Source of the DNA: Pteria penguin
Lineage: Eukaryota > Mollusca > Bivalvia > Pterioida > Pteriidae
Length of the DNA stretch: 64,000 nucleotides
Assembly: GCA_035048485.1 (NCBI GenBank)
Contig: CM068583.1
Span: 65,406,306-65,470,305, forward strand
Direction: 5' to 3'
The notes beneath the pieces were generated by a model. That model saw nothing but the letters and a program-made list of their open reading frames with translations. It did not search any database and was not told where the DNA came from. This document shows positions 35,901 through 46,708 of this stretch, piece after piece (the first letter of the stretch is position 1; every line of letters starts with the position of its first letter). A program made the translations under genes and the position numbers.

Positions 35901-38900
35901 AGAAATATAGATTCTTCTTTGAATTATGTTGTGACACAACTCAGTTATGTTACTGTAGATTTAGCTATTTTGGCATGATCTGGAAATTTTGGCAATTTGT
36001 CTTGAAAAGGGCATTGGAAAAAATTAGGCTTTTATCTTGTTACAAACTATGGTGCCAAAATTATGAATGGTTATTAACTACAATTTTGCAATTTTTCCAG
36101 TTTTATAGCACTCACTTAAGTTAGTGTCTATATTAAAGGATTTTTATTTCTTAAATTGCTTGAAAAGTTAGTTCTCACCTGACCTTTTGTTATCAGTCTC
36201 CACCCACCCTTGCAAAAAATTTCCCTCATGGTGACATCATCTAGACTTCACTGTCATTATCTCATCTAGAATTTCCTCCATGAATACCTCATCTAGAATT
36301 CCCCCCATAATTACGTCATCTAGAATTCCCCCCATAATTACGTCATCTAGATTTCCACATAATTACCTCACCTAGATTTCTCACATAATAGCTGATCTAG
36401 AATTCCTTAGTAATAATGCAGACAACTATCCACTACTGAAAATGAGTTCTTAAATATGTGCTCACTACCTGGCTTTGTTGTCAAAATTGAACCAAAAATA
36501 ATATTATCACATTATGCTAAAACACTAATACATGAAAACATGCAGCAGTGCAGAAACAAAAGTCTAAAAAGATGTAAAAGAAACATGTCACAACTTTACT
36601 TTGGAACCAAAAACCACCACTTGGACTAATATGTTGTCTCAACCTAGATCCATTTCTTGATGGATCTGGTTAAAAACAGCAACATTTGTAGGGCACCTTG
36701 AGAAAGTCATCCCGACCAAAATTAATCAATGTCTTTAAATTATTTATGAAGGTCCTCCAAAGCCAATAATTGCATACCAATAGTATATACCCCGCTCCCC
36801 TTATTTATGCTCCTTGAAAACTTTGGGGGGAGCATATAGTCGCTGTTGTGTCCGTGTGTCTGTCGTGCCGTATGTCCGTCCGTCCGAGCTCTTATCTCCT
36901 ATACCTTTCTTCAGAATTTGATCATACTTCACCAAAATATTATTAAGGTTAGGGGCTTTGGGACAAAGGTCACTCAAGGTCATTTCTGAAAGGTCAAGGT
37001 CACTTATTTCCTATGACTTAAAATACCATGAAGTACATATATCTCCTACACCTTTCGTCAGAATTTGATCATACTTCACCAAAATTATATTTAGGTTAAG
37101 AGCTTTTGGACAAAAGTTATTCATGGTCATTTCTGAAAGGTCAAGGTCACTTATTAACTATGACATAAAGTAGCATGAAGTACTTATATCTCCAATACCT
37201 TTCATCAGAATTGGATCATACTTAACCAAAAGGTTCTTTGGTTTAAGGACTTTTGGACAAAGGTCACTCAAGGTCATTTCTGAAAGGTCAAGGTCCCTTG
37301 TTTACCATGACTTAAAATACCATGAAGTAGATATATCTCTCACACCTTTTATCAGAATTTGATCATACTTCACCAAAATATTATTAAGATTAAGGACTTT
37401 TGGGCAAAGGTCACTCAAGGTCATTTCTGCAAGGTCAAGGTCACTTATTAACTATGACTTAAAATACCATGAAGTACTTATATCTCCTACACCTTTCATC
37501 AGAATTTGATCATACTTCACCAAAAATGTTATTTAGGTTAAGACAAAGGTCACTCAAGGTCATTTCTGAATGGTCATGTTCACGATAAAAAGTTTTATTT
37601 CATAACTAATCAAGGTCAAGCTTACTCATTTTAGTTTAAGATACTGTGATTACTTGTTGTTCTACAGTTATCTCAATTGGATATCCATATGATACATTGA
37701 GATTTGAAATCGTTATCAATTAATACAATGATTTTCTATATACTGAATCACTCATTTCCTTTATTATTGCTGTGCTTCTTGGAGCATCCTTCAGTTTGAC
37801 TGATTTTTTTTTTTTTTGAATCAAGTCATCAATTCTTGCGTCATAATTGCCGTTCAGGGAGCATACATCAGTTTTACTGATACTTATGTTTATCTTAAAA
37901 ATACTGCAAAAAAAAAAAATCCTATAAATTATTCTTGTATTCCATTTCTATTTTATTACAATAGAATCAGGTAGACTAAAAGTCAATGCATTATAAGCAA
38001 CTTACAAGCAGAAAATCGTAAGAAGTTACCAGCAAATTGTGAAAATGAAGTCCAAAAAGATCTGAAAGAAAAGGTCAAAAATTAGAATTTTGAATGAAAC
38101 AGGATGGAGAATGATCCACATAGTTCACAGCCATTGGCTGATGTGAGCTGTCGTCTCCATATCTGTCAATAACTGATTGTAAACAGGATGTCATTTTGAG
38201 GGAAAACATAATTGATATACTATAAATGGTTTGTGATAGATTACTCTGCATGACTTTTATTTACTCTTAGTAAGGATAAGTTGGATGAATTTGCATTCAA
38301 AGATACATATACAAGTATATTGCATATACTCCAAGTTGAGTTTGATTACTGAAGTAGACAAATGATTGAGGAAAATTTAGCCATTATTTCTACAATGTAA
38401 AATATTAAAGTAACTATTGTAATGTGGCAGTGATCGACAATCACAACATACCATAGTAGACATTTATGGCCTCAACTGAAACCAAGTGACACGGAGTAGT
38501 AGAGAGAATATGGGGTTTTTTTATTTATAATTTTAGCTCAACAAAAATAAAAGTGAACAATAATGGAGTTTTTATAAGGTGTAGAAATTATCTGATGCTA
38601 GTAACTAGTTACTTGTACTATTAATGGGTATACATGTATAAGACTTTCTTTTTAACAGACGTGGATTGAAATGATCACAATATAAGTGTATCTATCCATA
38701 GTTTTAAGGATGAGTTGCAAGTCAATTGGCCTATCAAATACACTTTATACCTATTTTTTTTTCCAGACATATAAATAATATGGGTACTTGATTTTCAGTA
38801 AATGCCTTGAGCCAGCATAGTCTGGTGAATGATTATCAAATGTTAACAAAACCTGAATCCAATTGATACATTTAGAATTTTCATTATGCTATGTTTTTAC

Positions 38901-39038
38901 CTCTAGTACACTTGTTTTCTATGTAGCTGGCTTTGTGCCTTCCTTCACCAGTTAAATCCCCTACTTGGTCCAGCTATGGAGACACCTTTGATAGCTTTTA
39001 TACAGCAAGAATGGTATGGCTGGGTTCCAGGCAAGTGA
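29948..39038 (+). CDS. ATP6V0E1: V-type proton ATPase subunit e (V0 domain)
   Basis: Three exons, 29948-30060, 35722-35769 and 38927-39038, join in frame (phases 2 and 2) to encode a complete 90-residue protein; vertebrate subunit e is about 81. The start is at ATG 29948 in a good context (caagATGg). Exon 1 encodes the first membrane helix (VALPVVIVTGFWAVIGIV) and ends in KGSPNKG. Exon 2 gives LVQIMLMLTAFWCYLF, the second helix, matching the family's conserved CCYLFWL region. Exon 3 gives WLCAFLHQLNPLLGP, the conserved QLNPLxGP motif, then a 25-residue tail ending ...GWVPGK and TGA. Subunit e is a small two-helix protein of the proton-conducting V0 sector and acts in organelle acidification. 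The exon 1 donor (AAAGG|GTAGCT) is weak. The large intron 1 contains a transposon, a LINE fragment and a SINE. A paralogue assignment (E1 or E2) cannot be made. Confidence 0.93.
30120..31365. mobile_element. Non-autonomous DNA transposon with long TIRs and 8-bp TSD
   Basis: Perfect 8-bp direct repeats GATTATGC flank the element (30112-30119 and 31366-31373). Terminal inverted repeats begin GGCGTCGGGATC (left) and, reverse-complemented, GGTTCCGGGATC (right). They continue through 'cgtactgatacgttttcgta' and 'ctgggatttttcgta' for about 50 bp with few mismatches. Subterminal regions carry more copies of 'cgtactgg' and 'gtacgaa' in both orientations. There is no transposase. The interior holds a LINE 3' fragment (30657-31140). 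An 8-bp duplication with GG termini fits Merlin- or Mutator-like elements; hAT also makes 8-bp duplications but usually starts with CA. Confidence 0.85.
30657..31140 (+). pseudogene. 5'-truncated non-LTR retrotransposon: reverse transcriptase C-terminus and 3' tail
   Basis: A frame of about 118 residues (30657-31013) carries the thumb/C-terminal signature of jockey/CR1-type reverse transcriptases: NSLGWEPLQIRR, then a 'FKIQHNLFAIPAEQYL' block, TRGQHTFRIP and SFFPRTIRDWNRLP. The catalytic part is absent, so this is a dead 5'-truncated copy. The 3' end runs to 'ggaagaagaagaagaacaac', a short GAA-rich tail. It sits inside the inverted-repeat element 30120-31365. Confidence 0.85.
31374..32689 (+). 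other. ATP6V0E intron 1, no feature recognised
   Basis: Unique AT-rich intronic DNA. No conserved frame, RNA gene or clear element end. Confidence 0.65.
32690..32975 (+). mobile_element. tRNA-derived SINE-like element
   Basis: A tRNA-like head is visible: 'gtagagcattgggctgtaag' resembles the D-to-anticodon region and 'cgagtttgattcc' matches an RNA polymerase III B box (GWTCRANNC-like, with one change). A tRNA-unrelated body with a 'gttgttgttgt' run follows, then a GAA-rich end (acttcaacggaagaagaaac). The tail resembles that of the LINE fragment at 30657-31140. Exact ends are uncertain. Confidence 0.6.
32983..33815. mobile_element. Possible inverted-repeat element
   Basis: The 14-bp sequence AGGGAGTAAAATTC near 32993 is found perfectly inverted (GAATTTTACTCCCT) near 33808. 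The ends carry 'gggtt' motifs. No target duplication, no coding frame. Low certainty. Confidence 0.3.
33816..35721 (+). other. ATP6V0E intron 1, distal part
   Basis: AT-rich intronic DNA. A ~155-bp segment around 34975 recurs in diverged form near 35135 ('gatgaatctgatctaca' versus 'gatgcatctgacctacc'), suggesting an old local duplication. An antisense open frame of 161 codons (34625-35110) covers part of this but shows no recognisable domain and is not called. Confidence 0.6.
36255..36400. repeat. ~27-bp tandem repeat in ATP6V0E intron 2
   Basis: About five imperfect copies of 'tcatctagaattccccccat' with 'aattacg'. The two central copies are near-identical. Confidence 0.85.
36806..37600 (-). 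mobile_element. Minus-oriented hairpin-ended repeat element with ~155-bp internal repeats
   Basis: Five tandem copies of a ~155-bp unit ('cagaatttgatcatacttca', 'aaaggtcactcaaggtcat', 'ttctgaaaggtcaaggtcac'). The left end has a hairpin with perfect 8-bp arms TATGCTCC/GGAGCATA (36806-36836), flanked by 'cttattta' (TAAATAAG on the minus strand). This is the hairpin-plus-TAAATA 3' end seen in other elements here, so the element reads on the minus strand. 'tgtccgtccgtccgagctc' simple sequence lies just inside. ATP6V0E intron 2. Confidence 0.6.
37601..38926 (+). other. ATP6V0E intron 2, remaining part
   Basis: AT-rich intronic DNA with short poly-A/poly-T runs. No gene or element recognised. Confidence 0.65.
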
Positions 39039-40564
39039 TGCTCAGGTAGGAAAAATTACTTAAATATGATGTAAATTGAGAGCACTATGCAGGAATTATG
39101 TAGGATTGAATCTGGTGTTCAGTTGAAAATTAATCACCAGTTTTAAAAAAGTTAGTTTTATTTGTTTTGCTGTAGAAACATTAATCATACATCTGGTCAG
39201 TATAGAATGATAATTTCTGAACAACACTCCTCTGAGACAGAATAGTTTAATGTAAATTGTCAGACACCATTATGTTGTTCATTTTGTGGATGTGCAGTTT
39301 TGATTCTGGTCTTTAACTTGGAGGTTAAAAAATGAGGCATTGCTATTAGGTTAACTAGCAAATTCTTATAGATTTATTTGTCATTACATAATGCCAAGAT
39401 TTTTTCACATTTGTACCATACAGCTAAAAAATTTCAACATATACAAAAGGGACCCACCTGTAACAAGGTAGCATCTTTAGTTTTATATGCCTATGTCAAC
39501 TTTGACATGGGATCTTGAGTTTTACTATCTTTTTACCATTTTATAAATTTTGTTAATACATGTATGTTTTTTATTTGCGAGTGATTAATCCAAATTTGAT
39601 AAATTTCAGATTAGGACATCCTGGATGAGACTGGAGTGAAATGATATTCCATGAAACAAACAGTTGTGATAGTGTTCCATTCATTTTTAGTATGTAATCC
39701 AGATAATAATGTATACTGACATGAGTAGAATGTGTTAGTCTAGTCAGATGTGAGAATAATGGGAGTGTGTATCAAGAATAATGGCAGTGTGTATCAAGAA
39801 TAAGAAATCAGGACCATTTTCTAGATAGTTATTCTTAAAATTTTTGTTCATCATCTACAAAAGTAACAGTTTCTTCATCCTCTTCTAGCACATGTATAGC
39901 CTACATGTGAGTGTTATGATTAATTGTATAGAAGTATTCACATGTTTTCTGTAATACATATATTATTTCTCTGTTATGCAACTACAAGCTTATTGTGTGT
40001 TTGATAGATGAATTGTAGAGACTTTAATAATTTACATCTATTATATTATTATATATTGTAATTGTATGAATTTGTTGTAAATTTTAGAATGTTAATAAAT
40101 GAATCTGGAAGAGAGAAAATTTATTATTAAATACATATATGATCAGTTGTGGTATTAATAGTAAAAGTCTGTTTTGGATGTCAAGGAATGACTTTAAAAG
40201 TCTTGAATTTCATGTGTTCAGTAATGCAGTTTTGAATTTGCATTCAGAGTTTTTAGTTCTAATGTGGTGATGAACTATATTTCCTTCAGCTTGAATTTGA
40301 GTTTTGTAATGTTATCATTTTCTTCAAAATGTTGTGGCCATTTCTCAGTACATAAGGTACATATGTTTAGATCATAAAAGAAAGTGAAGTATGATCAATG
40401 TATGTATAGTGACAATAAGGATTTGTTTTCAGTAACGTGACTATGCCAGACCACAATCTTTGAGAAAGACAGAGTGACCCATACTCTGAAGCATCAGTCA
40501 AAAGCGAAAGATGTGAAGTGTGATCGTATTTCATGAAATGTTAAAATGTAATACTTTAAATAAA
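39039..40564 (+). other. ATP6V0E 3' UTR and flank with candidate poly(A) signals
   Basis: Downstream of the TGA at 39038. AATAAA hexamers occur at 40094-40099 and 40559-40564. Which one (if either) is used cannot be decided. A short direct repeat 'aataatgg(c/g)agtgtgtatcaag' occurs near 39757-39800. No coding feature. Confidence 0.5.
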
Positions 40565-40584
40565 TGGACTGAACGATTCCAAGA

Positions 40585-40970
40585 CATTTTTGAAAGTAAC
40601 AAAAAAATCATGAAAGTAACAAAAGAGTCATGAGAGTAACAAAATAATCATGAAAATAACAATAGAGTCATGAAAGTAACGAAGGAATCATGAGAATAAC
40701 AAAAGAGTCATGAAAGTAACGAAGGAATCATGAGAATAACAAAAGAGTCATGAAAGTAACGAAGGAATCATGAGAATAACAAGAGTCATGAGAGTAACAA
40801 AAGAATCATGAGAATAACAAAAGAGTCATGAGAGTAACAAAAGAATCATGAGAATAACAAAAGTGTCATGAGAGTAACAAAAGAATCCTGAAAATAACAA
40901 AAGTCATGAGAGTAACAAAAGAATCAAGAGAATAACAAAAGAGTCATGAGAATAACAAAAGAATCATAAA
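40585..40970. repeat. 20-bp minisatellite 'aacaaaagagtcatgagagt'
   Basis: About nineteen 20-bp units alternating 'gagtcatgagagtaac' and 'gaatcatgagaataac'. The period and several fixed positions (AACAA, CATGA) match the larger array at 41480-44790. Confidence 0.95.
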
Positions 40971-41479
40971 ATGCAAAATTTGAAGTAAATAATGTCTCTT
41001 AGACATTATATATTGCTTAAGTGTAAAATTGAAATCTACACAGTGAGGAGGGATAAAGACTTCATACTTTGCCCGTAGGAAAATAGGGCAGATGTAAAAT
41101 TACTAAGTAGTTGTATTACACATTTCAAAATGCCAAAACAAGTGCTAAACAGCATTCAGAACTTGGAGAACTATATGAACATCTTTTACTATTTTACGAT
41201 GTAACTATAAATTATGATATGTCACCGAGATAAATCATAGGTAGTGTATCAACTCTTAATTTAGTTGCTAGAAATATGGAAGGTGGAAGACATTACATTT
41301 GACATATATGTAATTGTGACCTTATCCATTGGACCAGGTTTATTTTCACTTTTGTAGAGATTCCTAGGTTACCTAGTAACTCGCTGAGATTGTCAGAATC
41401 AGACAAGACTACAGCTGACATGCAATGTACATCAGTCCAAGTCTAAATGCTATCGTCGAAGGGATACTGCTAACTGATG
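40971..41479. other. Spacer between two 20-bp arrays
   Basis: Unique AT-rich intergenic DNA. Nothing recognised. Confidence 0.65.
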
Positions 41480-44400
41480 TACCACTGCTTAATAGTTACT
41501 GGTACATCATGACGGTAAAATGACACCATGACAGGAAATGGTACATTTACACCATGAAGATAACAATAACATAATGACAATAACGCCATAATGGTTACAA
41601 CAAAATCAGGATGGTAAATTGGTGATAAAAACCCCATGACAATAACGCCACAACCATAACAATGACACCATGATGGTAACAATGACACCATGACAGTAAC
41701 AATGATGCCATGACACCAACATCATGATAATAACACCATGACCATAACAATGACACCATGATGGTAACAATGACACCATGACAGTAACAATGATGCCATG
41801 ACACCAACATCATGATAATAACACCATGACCATAACAATGACACCATGATGATAACAATGACACCATGACAGTAACAATGACACCATGACTGTAACAATG
41901 ACACAATAACAGTAACAATGACACCAACATCATGATAATAACACCATGACCATAACAAAGACACCATGACGGTAAGAATGACACCATGACGGTAACAATG
42001 ACACCATGACAGCAACATCATGATAATAACACCATGACCATAACAATGAATGACAGTAAGAATAACACTATGACAGTAACAATGACACCATGACAGTAAC
42101 ATTATAACAATAACACCATAACCATAACAATGACACCATGACAGTAACAATGACACCATGACAGTAACATCAAGACAATAACATCATGACCATAACAATG
42201 ATACCATGACGGTAACAATGACACCATGACAGCAACATCATTATAATAACACCAAGACCATAACAATGACACTATGACGGTAAGAATAACACCATGACAG
42301 TAACAATGACATCATAACAGTAACATCAAGACAATAACACCATGACCATAACAATGACACCATGTCAGTAACAATGACACCATGACAGTAACATCATTAC
42401 AATAAGACCATGACCATAACAATGACACCATGACAATAACAATGACACCATGAGAGTAACAATGATACAACAGTAACAATGACACCATGACAGCAACGTC
42501 ATGAAAATAACACTATGACCATAACAATGACACCATGATGGTAAGAATAACACCATGACAATAACAATGACACCATGACAGTAACAATGACACCATGACA
42601 GTAACATCATGACAATAACACCATGACCATAACAATTACACCATGACAGTAACAATGACACCATGAGAGTAACATCATTACAATAAGACCATGACCATAA
42701 CAATGACACCATGACTAACAATGACACCATGACAGCAACATCATTATAATAAAACCTACAATGACACCATGACGGTAAGAATGACACCATGACATTAACA
42801 ATGACACCATGACAGTAATATCATGACAATAACACCATGACAGTAATGATGACACCATGACCATAACAATTACATTATGACACTAACAATGACCCCATGA
42901 CAGCAACAATGACACCATGACAGTAACATCATGACAATAACACTCTGACCATAACAATGACACTATGACAGTAACAATGGCACCATGACAGTAACATCAT
43001 GATAACAACACCATGACCATAACAACGACACCATGATGGTACATGTAAGAATAACACCATGACAGTAACAATGACACCATGACAGTAACATCATGACAAC
43101 AACACCATGACTATAACAATGACACCATCACCATTACAATCACACCATGACAGTAACAATGACACCATGACAGTAACATCATGACAATAACACCATAACT
43201 ATAACAATGACACCATGACAGTAACAATGACACCATGACAGTAGCATCATGACAATAATACCATGACCATAACAATGACACTATGACGGTAACAATGACA
43301 CCATTGTGTTAACAATAACACCATGACCATAACAATGACACCATTACAGTAACAATGATACCATGATCATAACAATACCACCATGACGGTAACAATGACA
43401 CCATGGCCATAACAATGAAACCATGACAGTAAAATAATGACAGTACCACCATTATCATAACAATGAAATAATGACGGTAACAATGACACAATGACAGTAA
43501 CATCATGACAATAACACCATGACACTAGCAATGACACCATGACTATAACAATGACACCATTATGGTAGCAATGATACCATGACAGTAACAATGACACCAT
43601 GACTGTAACAATGACACCATGACAGTAACATTGACACCATGACAATAACAATGATACTATGATGGTAACAATGACACTATGACAGTAACAATGATACCAT
43701 GACAGTAACAATGACACCATGACTGTAACAATGAAACCATGACCATAACAATGACACCATGACAATAACAATACCACCATGACAGTAACAATGACACCAT
43801 GATGGTAACAATGATACTATGACAGTAGTAATGATACTATGACCATAACAATTACATCATGATGGTAAAAATGACACCATGATATAACAATGACACCATG
43901 AAAGTAACAATGACACCATGACAGTAACATCATGACAATAACACGATGACCATAACAATGACACCATGACAGCAACATCATGATAATCACACCTAACCAT
44001 AACAATGACACCATTACCATAACAATTACATTATGACACTAACAATGACACCATGACAGCAACATCATGACAATAACACTATCACCATAACAATGACACC
44101 ATGACAGTAACAATGATACCATGACAGTAACAATGACACCATGACTGTAACAATGAAACCATGACCATAACAATGACACTATGACAATAACAATACCACC
44201 ATGACAGTAACAATGACACCAAAATGGTAACAATGACATCATGACAGTAACAATGACACCATGATGGTAACAATGACACCATGACAGTAACAATACCACC
44301 ATGACAGTTACAATGACACCATGATGGTAACAATGATACTATGACAGTAATAATGATACTATGACCATAAGAATGACATCACGATGGTAAGAATGACATC

Positions 44401-44796
44401 ATGATGGTAAGAGTGACACCATGACAGTAACAATGACACCATGACAGTAACAATGACACCAAAACCATAACAATGACACCATGACAGTAACAATGACACC
44501 ATGACAGTAACAATGACACCATGACAGTAACAATAATGGTAAAACCATGACTAAAAATAACAGATGGTATCAATAACACCATGATATAAATAACATCTTG
44601 TGATTACAACAACACCATGCTGATAACAATAACATTTTGTTGATATCAATAACATCTGGTGACAACAGTAACACCATGATAATAACAACATCTGGTGATA
44701 ACAGTAACACCATGATTGTCCATTTGTAAGAATAACACAATGATGATAATAATGACACCATAACATCATGCTGGTAAACGATACCATGATGAGAAC
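41480..44796. repeat. 20/21-bp minisatellite 'aacaatgacaccatgacagt', ~160 copies
   Basis: 3.3-kb array of 'aacaatgacaccatgacagt' units with variants ('atcatgacaataac', 'ccatgaccataac', 'tgatggtaac'). On the minus strand it gives several frames of 65-145 codons rich in VSLLLSWCHCYGHGVI. These follow the DNA repeat in all frames, begin at arbitrary internal Met codons and have no other support, so they are not called as genes. The array continues in degraded form to the right of the element at 44797-46012 (46035-46110). Confidence 0.96.
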
Positions 44797-46012
44797 AACT
44801 AGAACTGTCCCAATGGGACAAATACCTCCCGCAGCGACAAAATTTCAAGAAGGACAAAAACCAAGGGAAAGGTCACTATTTTTGGAAATTTTGACAACAT
44901 GTGTAGTATGAAGGCCCCATTTCTTTTGGTTCAAAACTTAGGGCTAAGGTTAAAGTTTTTCTATAGTAGGTCAAAGGTCAAGGTCATGGGATGAAATATT
45001 TTGGTACCGACAGACAGGTCTTGCCACAATGAATACACATGTGTGGCATGAAGACCCCCATCTCTTTTGGTTCAAAACTTAGGGCTAAGGTTGAAGTTTT
45101 TCAAAAGAAGGTCAAACATTAAGGTCATAAGGTCAAAAATTTTGGTACCTACAGACAGGTCTTGCCACAAAGAATATACATGTATAGTATGAAGGCCGCA
45201 TCTCTTTTGGTTCAAAAGTTGAGGCTAAGGTTAAAGTCTATCAAAAGGAGCTTAAATGTCAAGGTCAAAGGGGTAAACAATTTAGCAATTGACAAAAAGG
45301 TCTCCCTACAAGAAATTCACAAGTGTATTATGAAGACCCCATCTCTTTTGGTTCAAAAGTTAAGGCTAAGGTTAAAGTATTTCAAAAGAAGCTCAAACAT
45401 CAAGGTCAAGGGGGTCAAAAATTTAGCAATTGACAAAAAGGTCTCCCAACAAGAAATTAACATGGGTATTATGAAGACTCCATCTCTTTTGGTTCAAAAG
45501 TTATGGCCAAGGTTAAAGTTTTTCAAAAATAGTTCAAACGTCAAGGTGAAGGTCAGGAGGTCCAAAATTCTGGTATCAACAAAAAGGTCTTGCTATAAGG
45601 AATACACGTGTACTATGAAGACCCCATCTCTTTTGGTTCAAAAGTTATGGCCAAGGTTAAAGTTTTTCAAAAATACCTCAAATGTCAAGGTCAAGGTCAA
45701 AAATTTTGGTACAGACAGAAAGGTCTTTCCTCAAGAAATACACGTGTAGTATGAAGGCCCCATCTCTTTTAGATCAAAAGTTATGGCCAAGGTTAAAGTT
45801 CAAAAATAGCTCAAATGTCAAGGTCAAGGTCACGGGGTCAAAAATTTTGGTATCGGCAGAAAGGTCTTGCCAAAAGGAATACACATGTATTGTATAAAGG
45901 CCCCATTGGTTCAAAAATTAAGGCCGAGGTTAAGGTTTTCTGGACAGACAGACGGACAAGGTGATTTCAATATACCCCCCCCCCACCAAACTTCGTTTGC
46001 GGGGGGGTATAA
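44797..46012 (+). mobile_element. Hairpin-ended element with ~140-bp internal repeats, inserted in the 20-bp array
   Basis: The 5' end AACTAGAAC leads into a perfect hairpin TGTCCC-AAT-GGGACA (44806-44820). Seven to eight internal copies of a ~140-bp unit follow ('ccatctcttttggttcaaaa', 'gttaaggctaaggttaaagt', 'aaggtcaagg', 'aaaggtcttgccacaag'). The 3' end has a strong hairpin, TATACCCCCC against GGGGGGGTATA, near 45971-46011. Plus-strand frames of up to 195 codons inside are periodic repeat text without a recognisable domain. A truncated relative is at 4655. Confidence 0.7.
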
Positions 46013-46034
46013 ATACACCTTAATTGTTCCAATG

Positions 46035-46110
46035 ACATGATAGTATTGAGTAACAATGACAGCAACCATGACTCCATGATGGTAGCAATGACTTCATGGC
46101 ATCATGTTGG
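46035..46110. repeat. Remnant of the 20-bp array right of the insertion
   Basis: 'gagtaacaatgacagcaacc' and 'tccatgatggtagcaatgac' continue the motif of 41480-44796, which places 44797-46012 as an insertion into that array. Confidence 0.7.
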
Positions 46111-46623
46111 TCAAGGACCATTATATGTCACTAGGAATGCTCTTGATAGATTCACAAAAACTATTACCAGTACAAGAGTCTTTTAATATGTAAAGTTCAG
46201 TAGAAAAATAGAAAATTTACAAATATATGGACAAACATAGCAAATTGTCTTAAACAAACAGCTTCTGCTTAGCACACAGTTTAAGCTATAATTACATGTA
46301 TAATTATGTATTGCATAATTACTAAAAGATGACTGCATTGAACACTTGAACAAAATAGTAACAAAGTGTGTATATATTTTCAATATAGCATTCAAAGGCG
46401 TATCAAACGTTTTGCACCATACAATGAACTGTTAGGTATATAAATCATATTACATGTATATGCTTCTACGTCAATGTATAGATATATATATATATATTCC
46501 TCACAGACTATGATACATTAGTAATTGCATCATATATAATAATATTTCAGATCAACGAACAGTACGAATATGCTAATGTGTCCTGCATTTTGAATACTGC
46601 TGAAAAGAATATTGTCAAGATCT

Positions 46624-46708
46624 TATTTATTTACAACAGAAAAAGTCATAGTGAATACATGTGTTTACTAGATAATTGCTGGCTATTTTATTGCTCAGTC
46701 TCAAGGCT
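46624..46708 (-). terminator. Candidate poly(A) signals of the VWDE-like gene
   Basis: On the minus strand, AATAAA-type hexamers occur shortly after the stop: 'tttattt' at 46624-46630 (minus-strand AATAAATAAA) and one about 20 bp after the stop near 46685. The second is probably too close to the stop. The true cleavage site is unknown. Confidence 0.35.

Noticed and set aside
35852..36124. 90-codon plus-strand frame
   Set aside because: Just downstream of ATP6V0E exon 2, inside intron 2; exons 2 and 3 join correctly without it and it shows no domain.
41480..44796. CRISPR-like regular repeats
   Set aside because: Units are contiguous with no unique spacers, and the genome is eukaryotic; these are minisatellites.
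41470..44857. Many antisense frames of 65-145 codons rich in SWCHCYGHGVI
   Set aside because: They mirror the 20/21-bp DNA repeat in more than one frame, begin at arbitrary internal Met codons and have no splice or homology support.
45162..45897. Plus-strand frame of 195 codons with repeated LLVQKLRLRLK text
   Set aside because: Its periodicity equals the ~140-bp internal repeat of the element 44797-46012; no known domain; an overlapping frame gives the same text.
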